Shown: in pieces, positions 28,417 through 38,711 of the stretch
How positions within the stretch are numbered: the stretch's first letter is position 1
Layout: each line of letters opens with the position of its first letter
Assembly: GCF_016865585.1 (NCBI RefSeq)
Contig: NZ_JAESND010000013.1
Location: 1-61,015, forward strand
DNA: 61,015 nt
Source of the DNA: Jeongeupia naejangsanensis
GTDB lineage: Bacteria; Pseudomonadota; Gammaproteobacteria; Burkholderiales; Chitinibacteraceae
Reading direction: 5' to 3'
Notes under the pieces: generated by a model
What the model was told of the DNA's origin: nothing
Database searches by the model: none
Seen by the model: the letters and a program-made list of their open reading frames with translations, nothing else
Program-made: the position numbers and the translations under genes

Positions 28417-28908
28417 ATGCTGAATCCGATCCGGTATGCCGATTACCATGCCATCGTGGCCAGTCCGGTCGGGCCGCTGGGCCTGTTTGCCGCTGATGAC
28501 GTACTGCTGCGCCTGGATTTTCTGCCTGTTGATGCGCCACTCCGCGCGCCGTCGGCCGGCTTGCTGGTCGAGACCGAGAAACAGCTCGCCGCTTATTTTG
28601 GCGATGCGCGCTTTTGTTTTGACTTGCCATACAGACTTGAAGGAACCGAGCATCAAAGGCGGGTATGGCAGGCGATTGCAGCCATTCCATCCGGCGAGGT
28701 GCTTCGGTATGGCGACATCGCCGCAGTGCTGGGTTCGAGCGCACGTGCGGTCGGGGGCGCTTGCGGTGCGAATCCCTTGCCGATCCTGATTCCATGTCAT
28801 CGCGTGGTCGCCGGAAATGGACTTGGCGGTTTCAATGCCAATCGGCTCGGAATCGACTGGTTGCCGATCAAGCAGCGGTTGTTGGGGCATGAGGGTTGGT
28901 TGCGTTGA
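28417..28908 (+). CDS. ogt: Methylated-DNA--protein-cysteine methyltransferase (O6-alkylguanine repair)
   Basis: A suicide repair protein that moves O6-alkyl groups from guanine to its own cysteine. ATG 28417 is chosen because GAGG lies 5 nt upstream, giving MLNPIRYADYHAIV and 163 residues. An in-frame ATG at 28384 would add 11 residues. The active site PCHRV has Cys127, and the helix-turn-helix block with YGDIA and the Arg finger SSARAVGGA is present. With no Ada N-domain, it is of Ogt type. Confidence 0.92.
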   Translation: MLNPIRYADYHAIVASPVGPLGLFAADDVLLRLDFLPVDAPLRAPSAGLLVETEKQLAAYFGDARFCFDLPYRLEGTEHQRRVWQAIAAIPSGEVLRYGDIAAVLGSSARAVGGACGANPLPILIPCHRVVAGNGLGGFNANRLGIDWLPIKQRLLGHEGWLR

Positions 28909-29825
28909 GACGACCCGAAGACGAGGCGCTGATCGACGAGTTCGTCGATGCCATCTGGCTGGCTGAACAGCTGGCAACGCATACGGTCAACAGCTATCGG
29001 CTCGATCTGGGCATCTGGTCCGACTGGCTGCAGGAGAACGGCATCGCGTTGCTGGCGGCACGACGCGACGACGTGCAGGCTTTTCTGGCCCGGCAGGCAC
29101 GGACGCTCAAGGCGGCGACACTGGCGCGGAGGCTGGCCAGCCTGCGCAAGTTCTACCGGCACTGGCAACAGAGCGACCGCATCAAGGAAGATCCCACCGA
29201 AACGTTGCGTTCACCCAAGCGGGTCCGACCGTTGCCCAAGGCGCTCAGCGAAGCGCAGGTCGAGGCCTTGCTGGCTGCACCGGAGATCGGCGAAGCCGCC
29301 GGCCTGCGCGACCGGGCCATGCTCGAGCTTATGTACGCGACCGGCATGCGGGTATCCGAGCTGGTTGCGCTCGGTAGCGACGCGTTGCATCTCGGCGATG
29401 ATTATCTGACGGTCCTGCATGGCAAGGGCGACAAGCAGCGTCTGGTGCCGATCGGTGAAGTCGCCCAGGATTGGCTGAAACGCTATCTGAAAGAGGCGCG
29501 CGGGCTGCTCGTTGCCGGCCGATTTGTACCCACGGTATTCGTCAATCAGCGGGGCGAACCGATGACCCGACAAGGTGCGTGGTACATCATCAAGCAGTAC
29601 GCGGCCGGCTCCGGCATCGATGCCGACAAGCTCAGCCCGCACGTGCTGCGTCACGCCTTCGCAACGCATCTGCTTGATCATGGCGCCGATCTGCGCATCG
29701 TGCAGAGCCTGCTCGGCCACGCGGATATCGGGACGACGCAGATCTATACGCATATCGCCCGGGTCCGGCTGCAAGCACTGCATCAGCATCTTCCAAGGCG
29801 AAAAAGCAGAGACGCCAGCGGTTGA
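28905..29825 (+). CDS. xerD: Tyrosine recombinase XerD
   Basis: XerD acts with XerC at dif to resolve chromosome dimers. TTG 28905 is preferred: GAGGG at 28891-28895 is 9 nt upstream and overlaps the end of ogt. It gives a 306-residue protein; TTG 28896 would add three residues but leaves no spacing. The SAM-like core-binding domain is about 8-95. Catalytic residues are Arg149, Lys174, His246, Arg249, His272 and Tyr281. XerD is favoured over XerC by overall similarity, and no dif site was recognised here. Confidence 0.92.
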   Translation: MRRPEDEALIDEFVDAIWLAEQLATHTVNSYRLDLGIWSDWLQENGIALLAARRDDVQAFLARQARTLKAATLARRLASLRKFYRHWQQSDRIKEDPTETLRSPKRVRPLPKALSEAQVEALLAAPEIGEAAGLRDRAMLELMYATGMRVSELVALGSDALHLGDDYLTVLHGKGDKQRLVPIGEVAQDWLKRYLKEARGLLVAGRFVPTVFVNQRGEPMTRQGAWYIIKQYAAGSGIDADKLSPHVLRHAFATHLLDHGADLRIVQSLLGHADIGTTQIYTHIARVRLQALHQHLPRRKSRDASG

Positions 29826-29876
29826 AGTGTCATATGCTAGCCTGACGTAAGGCCAATCCGAACTTAAGGGGAAATC

Positions 29877-30719
29877 ATGGCGGATTCGAGTATTGTCGAC
29901 GCAGGTATTCAGAAAGCCGGACAGCTGCAAACGCTGGTGACGGATTATGCCGCAGCATTCGGCGTCAAAATTCTGGTCGCGATCGCGTTCTGGGTCATCG
30001 GCCGCTGGCTGATCAACTTTGCGGTCGGACTGGTACAGAAGTCGCTGGAGAAGCAGAAGGTCGATCCGACCGTACTGCGCTACGTCGGTTCGGTCATTAC
30101 CGTTACTCTCAACATCCTTCTGGTTGTCGGGATCCTGGGGTACTTCGGCGTCCAGACGACGACATTCGCCGCACTGATTGCTGCGCTCGGTCTTGCTGTC
30201 GGCATGGCGTGGTCGGGCCTGCTGGCCAACTTCGCCGGTGGTGCGTTCATCATCGTGCTTCGTCCGTTCAAGGTCGGCGACTTTGTCACTGCCGGCGGCG
30301 TGACCGGGACCGTCAAGGAAATCGGTCTGTTCGCGACTGCAATCAACACGCCGGACAACGTACTGACGCTGGTCGGTAACAACAAGATTTTCAGCGATAC
30401 GATCCAGAACTTCACCCACAACACCTTCCGGCGCGTCGACCTCAAGGCGCAACTCGCCGGTGCCGCCGACTATCAGGCAGCGGTTGCAGCCCTGAAGGCG
30501 CGAATTGCCGCGATCCCGAACGTGCTGGCTGAACCGGCGGTTGACGTCGAGATTCTCGAGTTCAATCTCGTGGGTCCGGTGCTGGCGGTGCGGCCTTACT
30601 GCCACAACGACAACTACTGGCAGGTGTATTTCGACACCAACAAGACGATCAAGGATGTGCTCGGCGCCGATTTCCCGGCGCCAATGCCGGCGCAAACGGT
30701 CATCGTCCAGCAGTCGTAA
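29877..30719 (+). CDS. mscS: Small-conductance mechanosensitive channel (MscS family)
   Basis: MscS opens under membrane tension to release solutes in osmotic downshock. The 280-residue product has three N-terminal membrane helices. The third is Gly/Ala-rich (LIAALGLAVGMAWSGLLAN), ending in the family block FIIVLRPFKVGDFV near residues 120-140, followed by a soluble beta/alpha vestibule. The length matches E. coli MscS (286). AAGGGGA precedes ATG 29877. Confidence 0.93.
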   Translation: MADSSIVDAGIQKAGQLQTLVTDYAAAFGVKILVAIAFWVIGRWLINFAVGLVQKSLEKQKVDPTVLRYVGSVITVTLNILLVVGILGYFGVQTTTFAALIAALGLAVGMAWSGLLANFAGGAFIIVLRPFKVGDFVTAGGVTGTVKEIGLFATAINTPDNVLTLVGNNKIFSDTIQNFTHNTFRRVDLKAQLAGAADYQAAVAALKARIAAIPNVLAEPAVDVEILEFNLVGPVLAVRPYCHNDNYWQVYFDTNKTIKDVLGADFPAPMPAQTVIVQQS

Positions 30720-30730
30720 TCGCGAATCAC

Positions 30731-30765
30731 AAAAACAAACCCCGCCATCGGCGGGGTTTGTTTTT
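30731..30765 (+). terminator. Bidirectional terminator between mscS and clpA
   Basis: Stem CCCCGCC (30740-30746) and GGCGGGG (30750-30756), extended by matching A/T-rich flanks AAAAACAAA and TTTGTTTTT. Both strands end in a T-run, so it can serve both convergent genes. Confidence 0.92.
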
Positions 30766-30774
30766 GGTGGTGGA

Positions 30775-33038
<2,264 letters not shown>

Positions 33039-33042
<4 letters not shown>

Positions 33043-33350
33043 TCGTTCACCTCCATGATGCATTGAAGCGGGTGTTGGTGCTGGCGGGCGTACTGGCCTA
33101 CCTGGCTGACTTTGGTTGCCGCGATATCCCTGGGGTAGACCCCGCAGATACCACGCCCTTCGTTATGGACTTTGAGCATCACGACTGTTGCTTGTTCAAG
33201 ACCCAGTGCAAAAAACTGCTGCAGTACGTCCACCACGAATTCCATCGGGGTGTAGTCATCGTTGAGCAGCACCACCCTGTACATCGGTGGTGGTGCGGCG
33301 CGCTGTTCCTGATGGACGAGGCCCGGGTCGAGTTGGTGCTGTGTCGCCAT
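33039..33350 (-). CDS. clpS: ClpA adaptor protein ClpS
   Basis: ClpS recognises N-degron substrates (Leu, Phe, Tyr, Trp) and delivers them to ClpA. The 103-residue product has a flexible N-tail and then the core [21 protein letters not shown]. The binding-pocket residues of the NDDYTPM block and the His in MLKVHNEG are conserved. It is the first gene of clpS-clpA and lies divergent from the cold-shock gene, as clpS and cspD do in E. coli. Confidence 0.97.
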
Positions 33351-33449
33351 GATTTTCCAATTGTCTCCGTTCTTTCATTTTGGTCTGTGAGGGAGGCTTT
33401 TCAAGCGTGCCGGCCAAACAACACTCAAATATTCTGCCCAGCAATCTGC

Positions 33450-33479
33450 TTGACCTGTTTCGTCAATGTCGCGTAAAAA
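33450..33479 (+). promoter_or_regulatory. Predicted promoter of the cold-shock gene
   Basis: TTGACC (33450-33455), an 18-bp spacer and TAAAAA (33474-33479). The start would be near 33487, leaving a 5' leader of about 115 nt, long for this genome and typical of cold-induced csp mRNAs. A GCGGGA/TCCCGC stem (33529-33534 with 33554-33559) lies within the leader. Confidence 0.5.
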
Positions 33480-33602
33480 TGAACGGCGTTTGATAGCCAA
33501 GCATCATGCCGTATCGGTGTCCTGTTGTGCGGGACTTGATGTCAAACCTGAACTCCCGCAAGGGTGCAATGCGTTAACAGTTTTTTTGGAGAAAGACGCC
33601 AA

Positions 33603-33806
33603 ATGGCAACGGGTACCGTTAAGTGGTTCAATGATTCCAAGGGCTTCGGCTTCATCACCCCGGACGAAGGCGGCGAAGACATCTTCGCTCACTTCTCCGC
33701 GATCAACATGCCGGGCTTCAAGACCTTGAAGGAAGGCCAGCGCGTGAACTTTGAAGTCGCGCAAGGTCCGAAGGGCAAGCAAGCCGCCAACATCCAGGGC
33801 GCGTAA
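33603..33806 (+). CDS. Cold-shock protein (CspA family)
   Basis: A 67-residue single cold-shock domain, [20 protein letters not shown], that binds single-stranded nucleic acids and melts mRNA structure. RNP-1 is KGFGFI at 13-18 and RNP-2 is DIFAHF at 26-31. GGAGA lies 10 nt before ATG 33603. The position next to clpS resembles E. coli cspD, which responds to stationary phase rather than cold, so the stimulus cannot be told from sequence. A strong terminator follows. Confidence 0.95.
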   Translation: MATGTVKWFNDSKGFGFITPDEGGEDIFAHFSAINMPGFKTLKEGQRVNFEVAQGPKGKQAANIQGA

Positions 33807-33820
33807 TTGCCCTTGGTGTG

Positions 33821-33848
33821 AAAAAGCCCCGCTTCGGCGGGGCTTTTT
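33821..33848 (+). terminator. Terminator after the cold-shock gene
   Basis: Stem GCCCCGC (33826-33832) and GCGGGGC (33837-33843) with a TTCG loop, flanked by A5 and T5. It is usable on both strands. Confidence 0.93.
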
Positions 33849-33870
33849 CATTGTGCGCTTCGTTCCGCGC

Positions 33871-33900
33871 AAGAAAAACCCCGCCGAAGCGGGGTTTCTT
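33871..33900 (-). terminator. Terminator of icd
   Basis: Stem CCCCGC (33879-33884) and GCGGGG (33889-33894) extended by AAA/TTT pairs. On the minus strand it ends in TTTTTCTT, fitting termination of icd, whose stop is 19 bp upstream. Its GC core is the reverse complement of part of the csp terminator 22 bp away, so the two could also pair with each other. Confidence 0.85.
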
Positions 33901-33918
33901 TACGACGATGCCGGCGGA

Positions 33919-35142
33919 TTACATCCGGGCGATGATCGCCTTGCCGAAGGCCGAGCACGACACTTCTTCTGCGTCGTCCATCAGGCGGGCGAAGTCATAG
34001 GTGACAACCTTGTCCTTGATGGTCTTTTCGGTCGCGGTGATGATCAGGTCGGCCGCTTCCTTCCAGCCGAGGTGACGCAGCATCATTTCCGCCGACAGCA
34101 GCAGCGAACCCGGGTTGACCTTGTCCTGGCCTGCGTACTTCGGTGCGGTACCGTGGGTCGCTTCGAAGCAGGCGACGTTGTCCGACAGGTTGGCACCCGG
34201 AGCGATACCGATGCCGCCGACCTGTGCTGCCAGCGCGTCCGACACGTAGTCGCCGTTCAGGTTCAGTGTGGCGATCACGTCGTATTCGGCCGGGCGCAGC
34301 AGGATCTGTTGCAGGAAGGCGTCGGCGATCACGTCCTTGATGACGATGCCGTTCGGCAGTTGCAGCCACGGGCCTCCGTCCACTTCGACGCCACCGAATT
34401 CGTTCTTGGCGAGGTCGTAACCCCACTGGCGGAACATGCCTTCGGTGAACTTCATGATGTTGCCCTTGTGGACAAGGGTCACGCTCTTGCGGTTGTTGTC
34501 GATCGCGTACTGGATCGCCTTGCGCACGAGGCGTTCGGTGCCTTCCTTGCTGACCGGCTTGATACCGATGCTGCTGCTTTCCGGGAAGCGGATCTTCTTT
34601 ACGCCCATCTGGCCCTGCAGGAAGTCGATGACCTGCTTGGCGCCGTCGGTCTGGGCTTCCCACTCGATACCGGCGTAGATGTCTTCGGTGTTCTCGCGGA
34701 AGATCACCATGTCGGTCAGGTCCGGGCGCTTCAGCGGCGACGGCACGCCCTGGAAGTAACGCACCGGGCGCAGGCAGACGTACAGGTCGAGCTGCTGGCG
34801 CAGCGCAACGTTCAGCGAGCGGATGCCGCCGCCGACCGGGGTCGCCAGCGGGCCCTTGATCGATACGACGTATTCCTTCAGCGCGGCCAGGGTTTCTTCC
34901 GGCAGGTAGTTGTCGTTGCCGTAGACCTTGGCAGCCTTCTCGCCACAGTAGATTTCCATCCAGTGGATCTTGCGGGCGCCGCCGTAGCTCTTGGCAACGG
35001 CTGCGTCGACCACGTCCTTCATCACCGGGGTGATATCGACACCGATGCCATCGCCTTCGATGAACGGAATGATCGGATTATCGGGCGTTGCCAGGTTCGG
35101 AACGATCTTGGCGCCTTCGGCGGGGACTTGGATGTGGCTCAT
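33919..35142 (-). CDS. icd: Isocitrate dehydrogenase, NADP-dependent
   Basis: Icd oxidises isocitrate to 2-oxoglutarate in the TCA cycle. The 407-residue product has the E. coli-type (homodimeric) architecture: PFIEGDGIG near residue 26, the phosphorylatable Ser in GGGIRSLNV, and [10 protein letters not shown]. The signature [19 protein letters not shown] lies near residue 295. The start [13 protein letters not shown] follows a conserved SD. NADP use is inferred from the subfamily. It is divergent from rluE across 128 bp. Confidence 0.96.
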   Translation of the reverse strand: MSHIQVPAEGAKIVPNLATPDNPIIPFIEGDGIGVDITPVMKDVVDAAVAKSYGGARKIHWMEIYCGEKAAKVYGNDNYLPEETLAALKEYVVSIKGPLATPVGGGIRSLNVALRQQLDLYVCLRPVRYFQGVPSPLKRPDLTDMVIFRENTEDIYAGIEWEAQTDGAKQVIDFLQGQMGVKKIRFPESSSIGIKPVSKEGTERLVRKAIQYAIDNNRKSVTLVHKGNIMKFTEGMFRQWGYDLAKNEFGGVEVDGGPWLQLPNGIVIKDVIADAFLQQILLRPAEYDVIATLNLNGDYVSDALAAQVGGIGIAPGANLSDNVACFEATHGTAPKYAGQDKVNPGSLLLSAEMMLRHLGWKEAADLIITATEKTIKDKVVTYDFARLMDDAEEVSCSAFGKAIIARM

Positions 35143-35258
35143 CGCGGCTTCCTGATGGGTTATGACAATGCTGTAACAGCAGCAGACAAACTACGATTAT
35201 GGCGTGAAGATTCACGTCGTGCAAAGGCAACCGTACTGCGGCTTGGCAATTCAAGCGG

Positions 35259-35264
35259 TAAAAT
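35259..35264 (+). promoter_or_regulatory. Possible -10 box placing the rluE start at its ATG
   Basis: TAAAAT (35259-35264) ends 6 bp before ATG 35271, so the usual +7 start would be the A of the ATG. No Shine-Dalgarno sequence precedes the ATG. This suggests a leaderless mRNA. The -35 is poor. Confidence 0.35.
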
Positions 35265-35270
35265 CGCGGT

Positions 35271-35894
35271 ATGGCCCGTTTGATCCTGCTCAATAAACCG
35301 TATGGCGTGATCTGCCAGTTCTCGCCCAGCCCGCCGCACCAGTCGCTGGCCGACTACGTGCGTGTGCCCGATGTCTATCCGGCCGGCCGGCTCGATACCG
35401 ATTCGGAGGGGCTGCTGCTGCTGACCGATTCCGGGCCGCTGCAGGCGCGCATTGCCGATCCGAAGCACAAGCTGCCCAAGACCTACTGGGTGCAGGTCGA
35501 TGGTGCACCGACCGATGCCGATCTCGAACCGCTCCGGCGCGGCGTCGATCTCGGCGATTTCGTCAGCAAGCCGGCCCAGGTGCGCGTGATCGACGAGCCG
35601 GCCGGGCTGTGGCCGCGTGTGCCGCCGGTACGTTTTCGCGCGAACATCCCGACGACCTGGCTCGAGGTGGTCATTGCCGAGGGCAAGAACCGCCAGGTGC
35701 GGCGGATGACCGCCAAAGTCGGCTTTCCGACCTTGCGGCTGGTCCGTGCGGCGATGGGCGAGTACACGCTGGCGGATCTGGCGCCGGGGCAGTGGCGCGA
35801 GCTGCGCGTTGCCGCACCGAACCCGCCCGTTGTCGTGGCCACACCTGGCCGGCCGAAGCAGCGTGGCCGGCGCGGGCCGAACAAAGCCCGCTGA
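35271..35894 (+). CDS. rluE: 23S rRNA pseudouridine synthase RluE-like
   Basis: A 207-residue RsuA/RluB/E/F-family enzyme. The catalytic Asp is in YPAGRLDTDSEGLLLLT near residue 44, and the conserved KTYWVQVDG and GKNRQVRRMTAKVGFPTLRL blocks follow. It lacks an N-terminal S4 domain, like RluE, which modifies U2457 of 23S rRNA in E. coli. The neighbours icd (divergent), nudJ and mnmA repeat the E. coli order, which supports RluE. A basic Pro/Arg-rich tail follows the catalytic fold. Confidence 0.9.
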   Translation: MARLILLNKPYGVICQFSPSPPHQSLADYVRVPDVYPAGRLDTDSEGLLLLTDSGPLQARIADPKHKLPKTYWVQVDGAPTDADLEPLRRGVDLGDFVSKPAQVRVIDEPAGLWPRVPPVRFRANIPTTWLEVVIAEGKNRQVRRMTAKVGFPTLRLVRAAMGEYTLADLAPGQWRELRVAAPNPPVVVATPGRPKQRGRRGPNKAR

Positions 35895-35944
35895 AAGCAC
35901 GATGCGCTTCGGGTAAAATCCTGTTTTGCTTGGAATTCTTGCGT

Positions 35945-36430
35945 ATGTGGAAGCCCAATGCCACCGTCGCCGCGGTGATCGAGCGCGACGGCCGCTTTCT
36001 GCTGGTCGAGGAACGCATTCTCGGCCAGCGCAAACTGAACCAGCCTGCCGGCCATGTCGAGCACGGCGAGTCCATCGTGGCCGCTGCGGCGCGTGAGACG
36101 CTGGAAGAAACGGCGCACCATTTCGCACCCGAGGCGCTGGTGGGCATTTACCAGTGGAGCCCGCCCGAGCGCCCCGAGCTGACCTATTTGCGCTTCGCGT
36201 TTGCCGGTGCCATCACCGGACACGAGCCGGGCCGGCCGCTCGATGACGGCATCGAGGCCGCCGTCTGGCTGAGCCGCGACGAGATCGCCGCTCGCGCAGA
36301 CGAGCACCGCAGCCCGCTGCTGCTTGCCTGCATCGACGACTATCTGGCCGGCAAACGCTACCCGCTCGCGCTGCTGCGCGATTTCGATCGGACCGGGGAC
36401 CGTATCGACGCACTGACGGAGGCCGTATGA
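35945..36430 (+). CDS. nudJ: Nudix phosphohydrolase NudJ-like
   Basis: NudJ hydrolyses nucleoside tri- and diphosphates and HMP-pyrophosphate in E. coli. ATG 35945 gives [20 protein letters not shown] and 161 residues. A long upstream frame inside rluE is rejected. The Nudix box is [21 protein letters not shown]. It matches GX5EX7REUXEE, but the usual Gly near its end is Ala (EETAHH). It overlaps mnmA by 4 nt. Confidence 0.92.
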   Translation: MWKPNATVAAVIERDGRFLLVEERILGQRKLNQPAGHVEHGESIVAAAARETLEETAHHFAPEALVGIYQWSPPERPELTYLRFAFAGAITGHEPGRPLDDGIEAAVWLSRDEIAARADEHRSPLLLACIDDYLAGKRYPLALLRDFDRTGDRIDALTEAV

Positions 36431-37497
36431 GCGACAAGATCGTTGTCGGCCTCTCGGGAGGGGTCGATTCGAGCGTGACCGCGCACCTGCTGAAACAGCA
36501 GGGCTTCGACGTGCACGGCGTCTTCATGCAGAACTGGGAAGACGACAACAACGACGAGTACTGTTCGATCAAGGAAGACTCGATGGACGCGATCGCGGTC
36601 GCGGACCTGCTGGGCATCGACATCGAGCTGGTGAACTTCGCCAAGGAGTACAAGGACCGGGTGTTCTCGTACTTCCTTGCCGAGTATTCGGCGGGGCGTA
36701 CGCCAAACCCGGACATCCTCTGCAACAGCGAAATCAAGTTCAAGTGCTTCCTCGATTACGCGATCGAACTCGGCGGCGCGAAGATGGCGACCGGCCACTA
36801 CTGCGGCAACCGTGTGCGTGCCGACGGCCGCACCGAGCTGATCCGCGCCGCCGACCAGAGCAAGGACCAGACCTACTTCCTGTACCGGCTGAGTCAGGCG
36901 CAGGTCAGCCAGGCGGTGTTTCCGCTCGGTGGCCTGCAGAAGTCCGAAGTGCGGCGCATCGCCGAGGAGATCGGCCTGCCGAATGCCAAGAAGAAGGACA
37001 GCACCGGCATCTGCTTCATCGGCGAGCGGCCGTTCCGCGACTTCCTCAACCGCTACCTGCCCAAGGTGCCGGGCAAGATGGTCACGCCCGACGGCAAGGT
37101 GATGGGCGAGCACATGGGGCTGATGTATTACACGCTGGGTCAGCGCTCGGGTCTCGGCATCGGCGGCGACAAGGCGGGCAGTGGCGAACCGTGGTTCGTC
37201 GGCGGCAAGGACATCCCGCGCAACGAGCTGATCGTCGTCCAGGGGCATGATCATCCGCTCTTGTTGAAATCGACGCTGCTGGCGCTGGATTGCTCATGGA
37301 TTTCCGGCGATCTGCCGGCGGAAGGGCGCTATACCGCCAAGACGCGCTACCGGCAGCAGGATGCCGCATGCACCTTGCGGCACGTAGACGGCGGCGTCGA
37401 GCTGGTGTTTGACGAGCCGCAGTGGGCGACGACGCCGGGACAGTCGATGGTGCTGTATCAGGGCGATGTCTGCCTCGGTGGCGGCATCATCCAGTAA
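36427..37497 (+). CDS. mnmA: tRNA-specific 2-thiouridylase MnmA
   Basis: MnmA makes s2U34 in tRNAs for Glu, Gln and Lys using sulfur from the IscS-Tus relay. The 356-residue product has the PP-loop [10 protein letters not shown] near residues 8-17 and the two catalytic cysteines in NPDILCN and [13 protein letters not shown] overlaps the nudJ stop (ATGA). The next E. coli gene, hflD, is absent; a degV gene on the other strand follows. Confidence 0.97.
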   Translation: MSDKIVVGLSGGVDSSVTAHLLKQQGFDVHGVFMQNWEDDNNDEYCSIKEDSMDAIAVADLLGIDIELVNFAKEYKDRVFSYFLAEYSAGRTPNPDILCNSEIKFKCFLDYAIELGGAKMATGHYCGNRVRADGRTELIRAADQSKDQTYFLYRLSQAQVSQAVFPLGGLQKSEVRRIAEEIGLPNAKKKDSTGICFIGERPFRDFLNRYLPKVPGKMVTPDGKVMGEHMGLMYYTLGQRSGLGIGGDKAGSGEPWFVGGKDIPRNELIVVQGHDHPLLLKSTLLALDCSWISGDLPAEGRYTAKTRYRQQDAACTLRHVDGGVELVFDEPQWATTPGQSMVLYQGDVCLGGGIIQ

Positions 37498-37514
37498 CCG
37501 ACGACGCTGCAATG

Positions 37515-37544
37515 AAAACGGACGCGCCCGCGTCCGTTTTTTTT
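37515..37544 (+). terminator. Terminator after mnmA
   Basis: Stem ACGGACGC (37518-37525) and GCGTCCGT (37530-37537) with a GCCC loop, preceded by A-residues and followed by eight T. It also lies at the end of the convergent degV gene. Confidence 0.92.
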
Positions 37545-37605
37545 GTCGCAGCGGGCGTGCGGTCATGGTCCGGATGCTGTGCGGACTGGCGCGCGCAGCA
37601 TGTCG

Positions 37606-38547
37606 TCAATCGAACGTGGCTTCGCGTGACGACGCAAAGGCAATCGCCAGCCCGCCCGCGCCGATATTGACGCCGGCAGTGGCGCTCATTTCGGCAAGAT
37701 GAACCGTGGTACCGTGGCGCGCGGCGACCTTGCACATCGTCTGGTAGGCATTCATGGTGGTCACCATGCGGGTGTCGCCGCCGTAACTGACGCAGACGAG
37801 CGGGGCGTCAAGTCCGGCCTCGATGTGGGCGATCGCCGTCGCGAACAGCTTGTCGACACCAGCCTCGAAGCCGCGGACCTTGGCGACCGGGTGCGTGTCG
37901 CCGCGGAAACCGCGGATGATCGGCTTGATGTCGAGCGCGCTGCCGAGCAGATAGGACGCCAGCCCGACGCTCTTGTCGCCCTTGCGCCTTGCCTGATGCC
38001 GCAGCTGGCCCAGATCGGCCGGCATCAGGAAGGCCTGCGTGCTCTGCGCCAACCTTTCGATGTGGGTGATGATCTTGCTTGTCGTCGCACCTTCGGCAGC
38101 GAGACGGGCGACTTCGGCCACGATCAGCCCCTGACCGGGAAACAGGTTCTGGCTGTCGAACACGCGCAAGGAAAACGGTCTGGTGTGGCCGGCGGCCTCG
38201 CGGATCGGCCGGTAGTCGGTCAGGACGGCGCGTCCGGCCTGGCTGGCGTGGTCGAAAATCCGGCTGCGCGACTGCATGACGGTGATGCAGAAGACGTAGT
38301 CGAAGTCGATGACGAGGCGATCGAGAAACAGGCTGCGGATTTCCCCGGACGTCAGCGGCGCCGAGGTGTAGTCGGCGACCTGTTTCAGCCCGTCGCGGTA
38401 GAACGCACGCGTTGCCTCCGGATCGCGATGATCGACAAAGCGCTCGCTGTCGCCGTGAATCGCGATCGGCATGATTTCGATGCCATGCGCGTCGATGAAG
38501 TCGCGCGGCAGATCGCAGCAGGAATCGGTGACGACGCCGATACGCAT
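37606..38547 (-). CDS. DegV family fatty-acid-binding protein
   Basis: The 313-residue product starts MRIGVVTDSCCDLPRDFI, the DegV pattern with the conserved T-D-S near residue 7. Later blocks are SAPLTSGEI and GLASYLLGSALDIKPII. DegV proteins bind a single fatty acid; in Firmicutes some (FakB) serve fatty-acid kinase. No fakA-like DAK gene is in the window, so the role here is open. Its position between mnmA and the purB region differs from E. coli. Confidence 0.88.
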   Translation of the reverse strand: MRIGVVTDSCCDLPRDFIDAHGIEIMPIAIHGDSERFVDHRDPEATRAFYRDGLKQVADYTSAPLTSGEIRSLFLDRLVIDFDYVFCITVMQSRSRIFDHASQAGRAVLTDYRPIREAAGHTRPFSLRVFDSQNLFPGQGLIVAEVARLAAEGATTSKIITHIERLAQSTQAFLMPADLGQLRHQARRKGDKSVGLASYLLGSALDIKPIIRGFRGDTHPVAKVRGFEAGVDKLFATAIAHIEAGLDAPLVCVSYGGDTRMVTTMNAYQTMCKVAARHGTTVHLAEMSATAGVNIGAGGLAIAFASSREATFD

Positions 38548-38658
38548 GGTGAAGTCCGGTCGTTAAATTGGCGTCGATGGTTGCGATCCGGGCAAGCTCG
38601 CGTCAATTTGGGGCTGGACCCTAGTGGGGCGTTTGCGTTGTCGCACTACGCCGGAATG

Positions 38659-38688
38659 CGACAAAGCAGCCCGGAGGCGGCTTTGTCG
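38659..38688 (-). other. Hairpin between the DUF945 gene and degV
   Basis: A perfect 9-bp stem (38659-38667 with 38680-38688) with a 12-nt loop lies 24 bp after the DUF945 stop. There is no T-run in either direction, so termination is uncertain. Confidence 0.45.
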
Positions 38689-38711
38689 GTGTTGCGGGAT
38701 CGCGACGAGGC

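Noticed and set aside
28905-29825. The tyrosine recombinase as part of an integrated mobile element
   Set aside because: It is a full-length XerD-type housekeeping recombinase among core genes, with no attachment repeats, no tRNA and no phage or integron genes beside it.
33751-35283. A 510-codon plus-strand frame opposite icd
   Set aside because: It begins inside the cold-shock gene and crosses two terminators. The whole length is antisense to icd.
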